Position numbers and translations under genes: made by a program
Shown here: one piece after another, positions 45,586 through 55,110 of the stretch
How positions within the stretch are numbered: position 1 is the stretch's first letter
How the letters are laid out: every line of letters begins with the position of its first letter
NCBI RefSeq assembly: GCF_042665075.1
Contig: NZ_JBHTBR010000005.1
Span: 248,001-312,000 of the forward strand
From: Hirschia litorea
GTDB lineage: Bacteria > Pseudomonadota > Alphaproteobacteria > Caulobacterales > Hyphomonadaceae
Length of the DNA stretch: 64,000 bases
Reading direction: 5' to 3'
The notes under the pieces: model-generated
What the model saw: only the letters and a program-made list of their open reading frames with translations
What the model was told of the DNA's origin: nothing
Database searches by the model: none

Positions 45586-45624
45586 CGATATTCTATCTCG
45601 AAAAATGCTAAAAAGCTTACCAGT

Positions 45625-46371
45625 TTAAGTTTCGTCTGTGTTCAACGCATACCCTGCAGAGCGCACCGTCCGGATAGGATCAGGCAAGCCCTCAACCTTC
45701 AGCGCCTTGCGCAAACGCCCCACATGTACATCAACCGTGCGCGCTTCAACATATATATCTGAGCCCCATACCGCATCCAAAAGACGCTCTCGCGAGAAGA
45801 CACGTCCTGGATGCTGAATTAAATAGTCCAGCAAACGAAATTCTGTTGGCCCCAGATGGATTTGCTGTCCCGCCCGCGCAACTTTATGCGCGGTACGATC
45901 CACCTCCAAATCGCCCACAAGCACCTTGTCTTCCGTTAACCCAGGACGGATACGGCGCATAACCGCACGAATACGCGCCTTCAACTCAGTCATGGAAAAA
46001 GGTTTAACAACATAATCATCCGCACCTGTATCCAATCCACGGATACGATCAGCCTCCTCAGTGCGCGCAGTTAGCATGACAATCGGCAAATTACCTGTTG
46101 TGTCACGGCTACGTAAACGACGACATACTTCAATTCCAGAGAGCTTTGGCAACATCCAATCCAACAAGACGATATCAGGTTGGCGCTCCTCGACCATGAG
46201 CAAAGCCATTTCACCGTCCATCGCAATACCAACCTCATAACCTTCGCTTTGAAGATTATACTTCAGCAATTGCACGAGCGCCTCTTCATCCTCAACAATC
46301 AACGCATAAGGCGTTGTCGCAGAATGTTTGTTGCTTGAACTTCGCGTACTTTCAGCAAAATTATAACTCAT
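45625..46371 (-). CDS. phoB: Phosphate regulon response regulator PhoB
   Basis: OmpR-type regulator turned on by PhoR at low phosphate. 248 residues: an N-terminal extension of about 20 residues, receiver domain (ALIVEDEEALVQLL, phospho-Asp in IVLLDWMLP, Lys in DYVVKPFSM) and a winged-helix DNA-binding domain (about 150-245: LGPTEFRLLDYLIQHPGRVFSRERLLDAVWG, ending TVRSAGYAL). It overlaps phoU by 11 bases. Confidence 0.95.
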   Translation of the reverse strand: MSYNFAESTRSSSNKHSATTPYALIVEDEEALVQLLKYNLQSEGYEVGIAMDGEMALLMVEERQPDIVLLDWMLPKLSGIEVCRRLRSRDTTGNLPIVMLTARTEEADRIRGLDTGADDYVVKPFSMTELKARIRAVMRRIRPGLTEDKVLVGDLEVDRTAHKVARAGQQIHLGPTEFRLLDYLIQHPGRVFSRERLLDAVWGSDIYVEARTVDVHVGRLRKALKVEGLPDPIRTVRSAGYALNTDET

Positions 46372-47044
46372 CGACTTTAGACCTTTCTATGGCTGGATAT
46401 TCTCCAGTCACGGAATAATGGATAATCTCAGCGATCTGAGAACAATGATCCCCTGCACGTTCCAATTTCTTGGCCATGAACATGAAGTGAGCACACGCAC
46501 CAATCTTGCGACCATCCTCCATCATATACGTCACCATAATACGGAAGATGGAGTTGTAAAACTCGTCCACTTCCTCATCGCGCTCACGCACATCAAGAGC
46601 AGATTCAATGTCTTGAACACCATATGCATCCAACACACGCTTCAACTGCGAGGACACTAAACGCCCCATACGTGCCAAAGATTTGGTTTGGTCTGAGCGC
46701 TCATAATCTTTAAGCTGGGATGTACGTTTGGCTATACTGCGTGACAGCCCACCAATCCGGCGCAGCTCTACAGCAACCTTCATGGAAGCAAGTGCCTGAC
46801 GCAGATCTTGCCCTTTGAGCTGGCGACGCTCAATAAGATCAAAAATCTTATGTTCAACCTTAGCTTTCAGCTTGTCGAGTTGACCATCGCGATCAACAAC
46901 CTCCAAAGCAAGTTCAACATCATAAGTGATAACAGCAGACAGAGCATCACTAAGCATGTCTTCAACAAGACCGCCCATACCTGCGAGTTCACCTGTGAGC
47001 AATTCCAGCTCGTTGGAAATATTCAATACAGATTGGCTGTTCAT
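46361..47044 (-). CDS. phoU: Phosphate signalling protein PhoU
   Basis: Cytoplasmic two-bundle helical protein that links the Pst transporter to PhoR and damps the response when phosphate is plentiful. The 227 residues contain the two repeats with E/DxxxD metal motifs (ELLTGELAGMGGLVEDML, VDRDGQLDKLK; later DVRERDEEVDEFYNSIFR, and KKLERAGDHCSQIAEIIHY). Length is normal. It lies between phoR and phoB; pst genes are absent from the window. Confidence 0.95.
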   Translation of the reverse strand: MNSQSVLNISNELELLTGELAGMGGLVEDMLSDALSAVITYDVELALEVVDRDGQLDKLKAKVEHKIFDLIERRQLKGQDLRQALASMKVAVELRRIGGLSRSIAKRTSQLKDYERSDQTKSLARMGRLVSSQLKRVLDAYGVQDIESALDVRERDEEVDEFYNSIFRIMVTYMMEDGRKIGACAHFMFMAKKLERAGDHCSQIAEIIHYSVTGEYPAIERSKVDEL

Positions 47045-47242
47045 AATGCCCTTAATTTATGTTTGCTGCCTCAAACCCAAACACACAAAACATGCTAATT
47101 GCAATATTCAGCAATCAATTCTTCGTACCATAACCTACAGTACACTGAGAATTAGATAACATGCCTTACTCAACCCGCGTTAGCATGTTTTTGCGACAAT
47201 TTTGTTGCAGTACATACTTAACCCTATTGCGAACACTATCCT

Positions 47243-48652
47243 TTACCGCGCCTCAGCCGACACAGTCCGGCGAAAAGCGCGCTCTTCGAGCAATTGATCG
47301 AGGTCGGAAGCCTCTGTATCTTTATGAGATAATGGAAACAACACCCCGAAAGACGTTCCTGCACCAACTTCACTTTCGACAAGAAATGCGCCCCTGTGAC
47401 GGTTTACGATATGTTTGACAATAGCCAAACCAAGTCCCGTCCCTTTTTTGAGACCGCGCCCCGGATCCACGCGATAAAACCGCTCAGATAATCTTGGCAA
47501 ATACTTGCGGTCCATTCCAGGTCCCTGATCGCACACCCTCAAGACAGCATATCGCGTACCAGAAGGACCAAGACTATTTGTTATAGAAAATTGCGCAGCC
47601 CCTTCCATGCGGCGACCAGCCTTCTCAAGCGCTTCATCTTGGCTCAGATCAGAAAAGACCTCTACTTCAACCTCATCTCCGCCTTCAGAGTACTTTATCG
47701 CATTATCAATCAAGTTTTGAGCAACTTGGGCCAGCTCATCACGCACCCCCATAACGGCCACGCCGTTTTCAGGTCCGGTAATTTTGATTTTCACCTCGCG
47801 CTCATCCGCGACCGGCCCCATCGCATCACATACCTCACTAATAACAGCCGCAAGGTCGGCATTCGTGGCTGGACGTCTATGCTCACTCAATTCAATACGA
47901 GAAAGAGACAACAGATCATTTATAAGCCGCCGCATGCGCTCTGCTTGGCCTTGCATAATTTCCAGAAAATGCCCCCAAGCCGCATGATCATCTTTTGCCG
48001 GCCCCAACATTGTTTCGATAAACCCCGCAAGCGAAGTCAGTGGCGTCCGCAATTCGTGGCTCGCATTTGCCAAAAAGTCCGCACGCGCAATTTCGGCACG
48101 CTTCACCGCTGTTAGGTCTTCCATTGTAATCAGAACACCTAATCCGGCATTCGTTGTCACTGGCGCAGCCACGCACGCATAAGTACGATCATATTCACCA
48201 CGTTCTACGAACGCAAAATACTGCGGCTCTTTATCTGCCAGCGCATCTTCCACAGCACCCAACATCTCAGGACGCCGCACAACAGAAGACAATACAGGCA
48301 TTTCACCCGCAAATCGAAAATTCTGACGTGCAGCTTCATTTGCAACTTCCACACGCCCCTCAGGATTCACGAACAAACATGGCTCACTCATAGCGCTCAC
48401 CAATACGGCACGAAACTCTTTGTTGGTGAGCTCACCCTCTGTACGCGCGGCCCGTAATATCTCTTGTTGTTGGAGATCACGGCTTTCATACATGCCGCGC
48501 ACCACACTCATCACAACGAGCGCCACAATCCCAATAATTGCGGCAGGTAGGCTAATCATATTGCCAAGGCTCAGACCACCAAACACCACCACACCGCTTA
48601 TAGTAGTCCAAATAAAATTTGATCGTTGCGCGGTCCAAAAATCTAAATTCAA
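47243..48652 (-). CDS. phoR: Phosphate regulon sensor histidine kinase PhoR
   Basis: Inner-membrane kinase for PhoB. 469 residues: two short hydrophobic segments (about 13-50) with almost no periplasmic loop, a PAS-like domain (about 80-180), HisKA with the phospho-His in FLANASHELRTPLTSL, and HATPase_c with the N box (LIDNAIKYSEGGDEV), DQGPGMDRK and GTGLGLAIVKHIV. A gap of about 200 bases separates it from phoU, longer than usual within the operon. Intergenic sites upstream at 48805-48912 may control it. Confidence 0.94.
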   Translation of the reverse strand: MNLDFWTAQRSNFIWTTISGVVVFGGLSLGNMISLPAAIIGIVALVVMSVVRGMYESRDLQQQEILRAARTEGELTNKEFRAVLVSAMSEPCLFVNPEGRVEVANEAARQNFRFAGEMPVLSSVVRRPEMLGAVEDALADKEPQYFAFVERGEYDRTYACVAAPVTTNAGLGVLITMEDLTAVKRAEIARADFLANASHELRTPLTSLAGFIETMLGPAKDDHAAWGHFLEIMQGQAERMRRLINDLLSLSRIELSEHRRPATNADLAAVISEVCDAMGPVADEREVKIKITGPENGVAVMGVRDELAQVAQNLIDNAIKYSEGGDEVEVEVFSDLSQDEALEKAGRRMEGAAQFSITNSLGPSGTRYAVLRVCDQGPGMDRKYLPRLSERFYRVDPGRGLKKGTGLGLAIVKHIVNRHRGAFLVESEVGAGTSFGVLFPLSHKDTEASDLDQLLEERAFRRTVSAEAR

Positions 48653-48804
48653 CGCCCTATCCTATTCTGCTTCACCCCATCGCAGGGGCCACGCTTTGCA
48701 ACCAAAATCGATTCAACCCAATCTTACGCATGATTTATCTGCAATTTGTATCAATTTCGGTTTTTTATTTTTCCAGCGCTTAGAAAAGCCCCCGTCTTTC
48801 CACT

Positions 48805-48819
48805 TTACGTTAAACGTAA
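48805..48819. promoter_or_regulatory. Perfect 15-base palindrome
   Basis: Half-sites TTACGTT and AACGTAA separated by one A form a perfect 7-1-7 inverted repeat. Such sites bind dimeric repressors. It lies about 155 bases upstream of the phoR ATG and about 155 bases upstream of the efflux lipoprotein ATG, so either could be the target. No matching repressor gene is adjacent. Confidence 0.45.
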
Positions 48820-48836
48820 TGTCACTTTCATGTCAG
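48819..48836 (+). promoter_or_regulatory. Possible Pho box (PhoB site)
   Basis: ATGTCAC and ATGTCAG are repeated 11 bases apart with a TTTC spacer, which is the layout of the PhoB consensus (CTGTCAT, 4 AT-rich bases, CTGTCAT). It lies between phoR and the efflux operon and its repeats read in the plus direction. PhoB control of phoR, the efflux operon or both would follow if real. Two mismatched positions keep confidence moderate. Confidence 0.45.
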
Positions 48837-48888
48837 ATAAAGAAAAAGCTGCAGATTCATGCAATTATTGTTTTTCGATAATTATTTG

Positions 48889-48917
48889 TTGACAATCGTT
48901 ACGTATTGTCAAATATA
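48889..48917 (+). promoter_or_regulatory. Efflux-operon promoter overlapping an inverted repeat
   Basis: TTGACAAT (48889-48896) and ATTGTCAA (48905-48912) are a perfect 8-base inverted repeat around an 8-base centre. The left arm doubles as a consensus -35 (TTGACA), and 17 bases on is AATATA as a possible -10 within a TATATA run. A repressor bound here would block polymerase. TetR-type regulation of efflux pumps often looks like this, but no regulator gene is adjacent. Confidence 0.6.
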
Positions 48918-48974
48918 TAGCCCCATAACCATGCGCAATGCATGCAAGCTTTTTCTGAATGGAACACCTCTCGT

Positions 48975-50393
48975 ATGAAACATTATTCTGCGTCAGCAAT
49001 TGCAATATTGGCCGGTGGATGCGCCAGCATTGGCGGCGGAGATTTTGCGGCCGATTACACACTTGCCACAACGACTGTTCCAAACGAATGGGCCGTTACG
49101 CTGCCTGCCCCAGCCGAGCAAACAGACTGGCTTTCTCAATTCAATTCAGAAACAATGAACAGCTTGATCGCTGAGGCCTTACAAGCAAACCCCAGCCTCA
49201 TTGCAGCACGTGCCCGCGCCGATGCAGCGAGTGCAACTGCACGCGCCGCCCGCGGTAGCCGCCTTCCAAGTCTCAGTGGTTCATCTAGCGCTGAACGCAA
49301 TTTCGTGAGCTCAGGGTCTGGCAGTTCAGATTACAATGACTTTTCTTTGGGACTATCCACAAGTTGGGAAGTTGATCTGTGGGGGCAAGTCTCAAAACGC
49401 ATTTCCGCTTCCGATAAAGATTTTCTAGCAAATGAAGCTGACCTTGAAGATTTAAAACTCTCCATTGCTGGTCGCACAGCGAATGCATGGATCAATCTGT
49501 CAAATGCCCGTGCACAACTTGCGCTCGCTAATGACGAGCTAGATGCACGCAAAAATGCACGCGAACTTACAGAGCGCCGTGTCGCGACTGGTTTGGCAAC
49601 AACACTTGATGTCCGACTGTCACGCTCGGCTGAAGCCAGTGCAGAATCTTCAATTGCCCGCTCTCAGCTCAACGTCAAAGATGCAGCGCGCACACTCGAA
49701 GTGTTACTCGGCCGCTATCCTTCAGCAGAAGTGAATGCCCCAGAAACACCACCAAGGCTCGTGGCCATGCCTAATGCCGATATTTCACCTATGGAGTTGT
49801 TAGCGCGGCGCCCAGATATCGCTGCAGCCGAAGCCCGTATGGCTGCATCAGGCCTGCGTGCAGACCTTGCCCGCCTCGCCATGCGTCCTTCGCTAAGCCT
49901 CACTGGATCTGCGTCTATCCGATCAACCGAAGTGGAAGACCTACTCGACATTGATCAACTCGCTGGTCGTGTTCTCGCCAATTTAACCGCCCCCATATTC
50001 AATGGTGGCCGTCTTGCCAATGAATCTAAAGCCGCTCGCTTCCAGGCTCAGGCTGCCGCTGCGAATTATGCAAGTGCAGTCCTCTCCGCGTGGGAAGAAG
50101 TAGAAGGCGCGCGCGCTGCTGACATCTCCTTGGCCCAACAAGAGTTAGCATTGCAAGTAGCGATGGATGAAGCCGAAGCCGCTGAAACAATCGCTGAAAG
50201 ACAATATCAACAAGGGTTGATCTCAATATTCAATCTGATCGACGCCCAAACCCGTCGTATCAATGCCAATAGTCAGCTTCTAGCGACGCGTGCCTCACGC
50301 GCCATCAACCGTATTAATTATCATCTAGCGTTGGGCGGCGGGGATGCTCCTGTCCTTAATACCCCCGCAAACAACGCCCCTGCAGGAAATTAA
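48975..50393 (+). CDS. Outer-membrane efflux lipoprotein (NodT/OprM family)
   Basis: TolC-like channel that completes the tripartite pump with the next two genes. The ATG at 48975 is preferred as it starts a lipoprotein signal (MKHYSASAIAILAGGCAS, Cys about 16); the frame runs to 48942. About 472 residues with the duplicated helical-hairpin pattern: NSLIAEALQANPSLIAARARADAA, LGLSTSWEVDLWGQ, VLLGRYPSAE and LLARRPDIAAAEARMAASG, the NodT signature. The gene ends 4 bases before the adaptor ATG. Confidence 0.93.
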   Translation: MKHYSASAIAILAGGCASIGGGDFAADYTLATTTVPNEWAVTLPAPAEQTDWLSQFNSETMNSLIAEALQANPSLIAARARADAASATARAARGSRLPSLSGSSSAERNFVSSGSGSSDYNDFSLGLSTSWEVDLWGQVSKRISASDKDFLANEADLEDLKLSIAGRTANAWINLSNARAQLALANDELDARKNARELTERRVATGLATTLDVRLSRSAEASAESSIARSQLNVKDAARTLEVLLGRYPSAEVNAPETPPRLVAMPNADISPMELLARRPDIAAAEARMAASGLRADLARLAMRPSLSLTGSASIRSTEVEDLLDIDQLAGRVLANLTAPIFNGGRLANESKAARFQAQAAAANYASAVLSAWEEVEGARAADISLAQQELALQVAMDEAEAAETIAERQYQQGLISIFNLIDAQTRRINANSQLLATRASRAINRINYHLALGGGDAPVLNTPANNAPAGN

Positions 50394-50397
50394 GACC

Positions 50398-51885
50398 ATG
50401 AAATTCAAATCAATCCTCAAAGTCGTATTGCCCATAGCTATTATTGGTGGCGGTATCGTTGTTGGAAATGTGTTGGGCGCGATGAAGCCTCCTCCCGAGG
50501 AGAAGGAACGTGGTCCAATCGGTCTTGCTGTTCTCGCGGAAGAGGCCACACTTGCCAACGTATCTTTATCCGTAGAGGCACAAGGGGCCGTTCGCCCGAA
50601 ACGCCAAGTTCAACTTTCTCCTCAAGTATCTGGCCGCGTAAAATACGTGTCGCCAAATCTTGAAAATGGTGGATTTGTTAAACGCGGAGAAGTCCTTATC
50701 CGCCTTGAAGACGCCGACTACAAACTCTCAGCTGTCCGCGCAAGTTCAACTGTCGCAAGCGCACGTCAAGCACTGGCCACCGTTATGGCACAAGCTGAAG
50801 TGGCCAAAACAGAGCTCCAAGAGCTTGGTATCAAAAACCCAAGCCCTCTTGCTTTACGTGAACCTCAATTAGCCGAAGCACGCGCCGCACTGGCTGCCGC
50901 TGAAGCCCAAGCTGAAGATGCAGCCTTACAATTGCAACGTACTGAAGTACGTGCGCCATTTGATGGTCTCGTGGAATCAAAATCAGTTGAGCTTGGCCAA
51001 TTCGTATCACCAGGCAGCCCAATTGGTCAGGTTTTCGCTAAAGATGCCGTTGAAATTGAACTTGCAATCCCGAATGAAGAAATGGGCGATCTAGGCCTTC
51101 CAATTGCGTTTAATGCAACAAAATCAACTCCCGGCCCCAAAGTCTCATTCTCAGCTAATATTGGAGGCAAACCCCACAATTGGGTTGGTACAGTCACACG
51201 TACAGGCGCATCAGTAGACACCAGAACACGCCTCGTTTCCATTTTCAGCCAAGTGGATGACCCGTTCGGTGAAGGGGCCGACAATGGCATCCCTCTTGCC
51301 CCGGGTCTCTTCGTTGATGCGGTGATAGAAGGGCGCACACTTAACAATGTCATTCAAACACCACGCTCTGCCCTGCGCGGCCTAGATACGGTCTATGTCG
51401 TCAATGAAACAGAAGAAGAAATTATCGACCGCGAAACGCGTCTTGAAAATGAAAAACAAGACGAAATAAAGAAAGCGCGCGAAGCAGCAGAAAAGACTGA
51501 AGAAGAGCTTGGCTATAAAATTCCTAAAGAAGCCATGGATGCCAAGATCGAAAGTATTGAGAAAAAATACGAACAAATCGCCGAAGAGAACAAAAAATCA
51601 GATGCTAAAACTTCTGACGGCACAGCGGATAAAGAACCTGAAGAAACAACTGAGTTTGTTCAAACACTTGAAATTCGTAAAGTCGATGTCCTGAGATCGA
51701 CAAAAGATTATGTCTATATCTCTTCAGGCCTAAGCGAAGGCGAGAAAGTTATTATTTCTCCAGTTCAAGCTGCAATGACTGGTATGCGGGTGCGTACCTT
51801 CGATTCAAATGAAGCCGAAACAGACGCCTCTCCAGAAGATGACGTTTTGGCCTTGGCTTCTGATACAGCAAGCGGAGCAAACTAA
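50398..51885 (+). CDS. RND efflux periplasmic adaptor (membrane fusion protein)
   Basis: Bridges the inner-membrane pump and the outer-membrane channel. The start at 50398 has GGA 10 bases upstream; the frame begins at 50344 in the preceding gene. 495 residues: one N-terminal membrane segment (about 8-26), barrel-sandwich and coiled-coil hairpin (about 68-200, with RAPFDGLVESKSVELGQFV), beta-barrel (about 215-330). Residues about 338-420 are a very charged Glu/Lys insertion, predicted helical, not found in ordinary adaptors, before the final domain (LEIRKVDVLRS). It overlaps the pump gene (TAATG). Confidence 0.92.
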   Translation: MKFKSILKVVLPIAIIGGGIVVGNVLGAMKPPPEEKERGPIGLAVLAEEATLANVSLSVEAQGAVRPKRQVQLSPQVSGRVKYVSPNLENGGFVKRGEVLIRLEDADYKLSAVRASSTVASARQALATVMAQAEVAKTELQELGIKNPSPLALREPQLAEARAALAAAEAQAEDAALQLQRTEVRAPFDGLVESKSVELGQFVSPGSPIGQVFAKDAVEIELAIPNEEMGDLGLPIAFNATKSTPGPKVSFSANIGGKPHNWVGTVTRTGASVDTRTRLVSIFSQVDDPFGEGADNGIPLAPGLFVDAVIEGRTLNNVIQTPRSALRGLDTVYVVNETEEEIIDRETRLENEKQDEIKKAREAAEKTEEELGYKIPKEAMDAKIESIEKKYEQIAEENKKSDAKTSDGTADKEPEETTEFVQTLEIRKVDVLRSTKDYVYISSGLSEGEKVIISPVQAAMTGMRVRTFDSNEAETDASPEDDVLALASDTASGAN

Positions 51886-54800
51886 TGGGTGGTCTAATCT
51901 CATTCTGGGCGCGCAACTCTGTTGCGGCCAACCTTCTCATGGTCTGCTGTATCTTTGGGGGGATATTCGGTTTCTCTCGCCTTGAGCAAGAAGTCTTTCC
52001 CGGCGGAGAGTTTAATGGTGTCTCCGTGTCAATCGCTTGGCAGGGTGCCTCACCGCAAGATGCAGAAGAACAAATCGTCCTCCGACTTGAAGAAGCTGTC
52101 GCCGATGTGGATGGCATAGACACCATTACATCCATTGCCTATGAAGGCGGCGGAACAGTCAACATTCGAGCACTCAACTCAGTTGATACTCAAAAATTCC
52201 TCGACGAAGTGAAACTCCGCGTCGACTCGATCAATAACCTCCCTCCCTCCGCTTACCGGCCGCAGGTCCAACAGTGGAAGCAAAACAACGAATATTTCGG
52301 GATGGTTGTTGCCGGTGACGTCAACCCACGTGAACTTAAACGCATTACAGATACTGTTCGCGATGAAATCGCCCGTATACCCGGTGGTGAGCTTGCTGTT
52401 GTTCAAGGTACACTTCCTGAAGAGGTCACTATCGAAGTTTCCGAAAGCGCTATGCGCCAATATGGATTGACCTTTGATGACATCGCATCCGCTATTCGCA
52501 GCAGCTCCTTAAACGGTAGCGGCGGGCAAGTACGTACGGATACAGGTAGCGTAACAATTCAAACACGTAATCTTGCAGATACTGCTGAGCAATTTAACAA
52601 TCTCATTATCAAGCAATCTGAAAATGGCGGTGTCATCCGCGTTGGCAATGTTGCACGCGTGATAGATGGTTTTGTCGACGAAGACCTTTCTACATCCTTT
52701 GAAGGAAAGTCTGCTGCATTCATTATGATGCGCGCGACAGAAAATATGAATTTGCCTCAATATTCCAAAGCCCTCAAAAGCTATATGGAAGAGAAAAACG
52801 AGACACTCCCAGAATCCGTTCACCTACACCTGCTTTGGTCAGATTATGACTTCATGAGCAAGTTGATCTCAATCATTACAAACTCAGCCGTGACAGGAAC
52901 ACTTCTTGTCCTCATCGTATTACTTCTTTTCCTACGTCCGATCGTTGCCTTCTGGGTTGCAGCAGGAATTTTGACAGCCTTTGCCGGTGGTTTCTTCCTA
53001 CTTCCTATCATGGGCGTATCACTGAACATCCTGTCTCTCTTTGCTTGTTTGCTGGTAATCGGGGTTGTGGTGGATGATGCCATTGTCATCGGGGAAAGCA
53101 TTCATACCGAGGTAGAAAGCGGACGCCATGAAGGTGTCGAGGCTGCCGTTGTTGGTGCCAAAGCCGTTGCCAAGCCTGTATTATTTGGTGTGATCACAAC
53201 CATGATCGCCTTTGCACCTTGGGCCCTCTTATCTGGACCAGAGCGTCAATTCACACAGAACTTCACACTTACAGTAGTTGCCGCGCTAACCTTCTCACTG
53301 GTTGAAGCCTTCTTTATCCTGCCGGCACACCTAGCTCATCTAAAAAAGCAAAAGCCTAAAGGTTGGACCAAGCAATTTACAAACTTCCAGCGTAAAATTG
53401 CGGATAGTCTATTGTGGGTGGCACGCACAATTTACATGCCTATCCTGAAGTTTGCGATTCAAATGCGCTACGCAACAGCCGCTGCATTCATTGCTCTCTT
53501 CATGTTTGCCCTCGCATTAGTGCAACATGGTTATGTGCCGTTCAAATTCGAGCCTGAAACAGAAGGTGACTTCATCTTCGTTCAGATCGACATGCCAGAT
53601 GGAACACCATTCAGCCGCGTAAAACAGGTTGAGAACCAACTTAAACTTGGTGTGCAAGCCTTGCGCGATAGCGAGAATGAGAAATGGTCATCACTTGATT
53701 TTGACATCGTCCGTGATGCATCCATCGTGTCTTCTGAAGGGCAAGTCATGTCATGGATTGGGCTCGCTGCTCCTGAAATCCGTCCACGTGAAGTGTCTAC
53801 AAAACAGCTCGCAGAAGATTTGCGCGCCTTCACTGGAGAAATCCCAGACGCACAAGAAACACAATTTGCCTTCTCCTTTAATGATAGTGACCCGCGTCTT
53901 CGTTTCGCACTAAACCACCCAGATTTGGAGGTCCTTAGACAAGCCGCAGATGAATTGCGGGCGCACTTAGGCACCTATGCTGAAGCTTACAATGTGGGTG
54001 ATAACTTCTCTGCAGCAGCGCAAGAAATTCGCCTCACAATGAAGCCCGGCGCGGAAAGCCTTGGCCTCACGCTCAGAGAAGTATCTCGTCAGGTTCGCCA
54101 AGCCTATTATGGTGAAGAGGTGCAACGCCTCCCCCGTGAAGGTGATGACGTCCGAGTAATGGTAAAACTTCCAGAAGAAGCTCGCCGTTCATTGGATAGT
54201 TTGAACCAGTTTAGAATCCGCACAGCAGATGGCCGTGAAATCCCACTCATGGAAGTTGCAAATGTCGAATTCGCACCTGGCATCAATCGTATTCTTCGCC
54301 GTGAGCGCCAGCGATCAGTTTCCGTATTTGCTGAAGTTGCAAGTGAATCACAGCGCGAGATTATTCAAAGCGTCAATAAGAACTTCATTCCAAAACTTCA
54401 GGAAGAATTTCCAGGCCTTACATCTGGTGCGCTTGGTTCTGCTGAACGTGAAGCTGAATTCTTTGGTGAAATTATCGGCCTACAATTAGCTGCATTCTTT
54501 GTGATGTATTGCCTGCTGGCCATTGCGTTCAAATCCTATGGACAACCATTGCTCATCATGTCCGCTATCCCATTTGGTTTTGCCGGAGCAGTCTTTGGGC
54601 ACGCCCTTCTTGGTGTCCCAATGGCAATGTTCTCCATCTTTGGTATCGCTGCGGCGGCGGGTGTTGTGATCAATGATAACCTTGTGTTGATTGATTATCT
54701 CAACAAAAGACGTGAACACGGCGTCGGTGCCCTTCAAGCTATTGTTGAAGCAGGTGTCTCGCGTTTCCGTCCAATCTTATTGACATCGGTTACAACCTTT

Positions 54801-55097
54801 ATCGGTATTCTGCCTATGATCATGGATCGTTCCATGCAGGCGCAATTCCTTAAGCCAATGGTTGTCTCTCTTGGGTGTGCGGTTATCTTCGCCTTATTCC
54901 TAAGTCTACTTCTTGTACCTTCGCTATATGCAATTGGTGTTGAGATCAGTCGTATATTTGCGAGAATTTTCAAAGGCAAAAAATTCCAATCTATCGGACA
55001 CTCCTTCGATGAAGACACGCTCGACATCACAGGGGAAGCTGAAGCAGAGGCTGAAGCCGCAGATCATGCACGCAGCCTGCCTCACCCTGCTCAATAG
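51885..55097 (+). CDS. RND family efflux transporter permease
   Basis: Proton-driven inner-membrane pump of the AcrB/MexB-like superfamily, closest in style to the multidrug RND group of proteins with weak similarity to AcrB. 1070 residues: TM1 at about 12-30, first periplasmic porter domain, TM2-6 at about 330-480 with the proton-relay region VVVDDAIVIGESI and the GVEAAVVGAKAVAKPVLFGVITTMIAFAPW block, then the second half with VINDNLVLIDYLN. The C-terminus is an Ala/Glu repeat. No substrate can be read off. Confidence 0.94.
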   Translation: MGGLISFWARNSVAANLLMVCCIFGGIFGFSRLEQEVFPGGEFNGVSVSIAWQGASPQDAEEQIVLRLEEAVADVDGIDTITSIAYEGGGTVNIRALNSVDTQKFLDEVKLRVDSINNLPPSAYRPQVQQWKQNNEYFGMVVAGDVNPRELKRITDTVRDEIARIPGGELAVVQGTLPEEVTIEVSESAMRQYGLTFDDIASAIRSSSLNGSGGQVRTDTGSVTIQTRNLADTAEQFNNLIIKQSENGGVIRVGNVARVIDGFVDEDLSTSFEGKSAAFIMMRATENMNLPQYSKALKSYMEEKNETLPESVHLHLLWSDYDFMSKLISIITNSAVTGTLLVLIVLLLFLRPIVAFWVAAGILTAFAGGFFLLPIMGVSLNILSLFACLLVIGVVVDDAIVIGESIHTEVESGRHEGVEAAVVGAKAVAKPVLFGVITTMIAFAPWALLSGPERQFTQNFTLTVVAALTFSLVEAFFILPAHLAHLKKQKPKGWTKQFTNFQRKIADSLLWVARTIYMPILKFAIQMRYATAAAFIALFMFALALVQHGYVPFKFEPETEGDFIFVQIDMPDGTPFSRVKQVENQLKLGVQALRDSENEKWSSLDFDIVRDASIVSSEGQVMSWIGLAAPEIRPREVSTKQLAEDLRAFTGEIPDAQETQFAFSFNDSDPRLRFALNHPDLEVLRQAADELRAHLGTYAEAYNVGDNFSAAAQEIRLTMKPGAESLGLTLREVSRQVRQAYYGEEVQRLPREGDDVRVMVKLPEEARRSLDSLNQFRIRTADGREIPLMEVANVEFAPGINRILRRERQRSVSVFAEVASESQREIIQSVNKNFIPKLQEEFPGLTSGALGSAEREAEFFGEIIGLQLAAFFVMYCLLAIAFKSYGQPLLIMSAIPFGFAGAVFGHALLGVPMAMFSIFGIAAAAGVVINDNLVLIDYLNKRREHGVGALQAIVEAGVSRFRPILLTSVTTFIGILPMIMDRSMQAQFLKPMVVSLGCAVIFALFLSLLLVPSLYAIGVEISRIFARIFKGKKFQSIGHSFDEDTLDITGEAEAEAEAADHARSLPHPAQ

Positions 55098-55110
55098 TTG
55101 GTAACAATTC

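Larger units (their letters stand above)
48653..48974. other. phoR / efflux divergent intergenic region
   Basis: 322 bases between the divergent phoR and efflux genes, with no credible ORF. It holds three regulatory-looking elements listed separately: a 15-base palindrome (48805-48819), a possible Pho box (48819-48836) and a promoter embedded in a 24-base inverted repeat (48889-48912). The part next to phoR is AT-rich with T-runs and shows nothing else to me. Confidence 0.6.
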
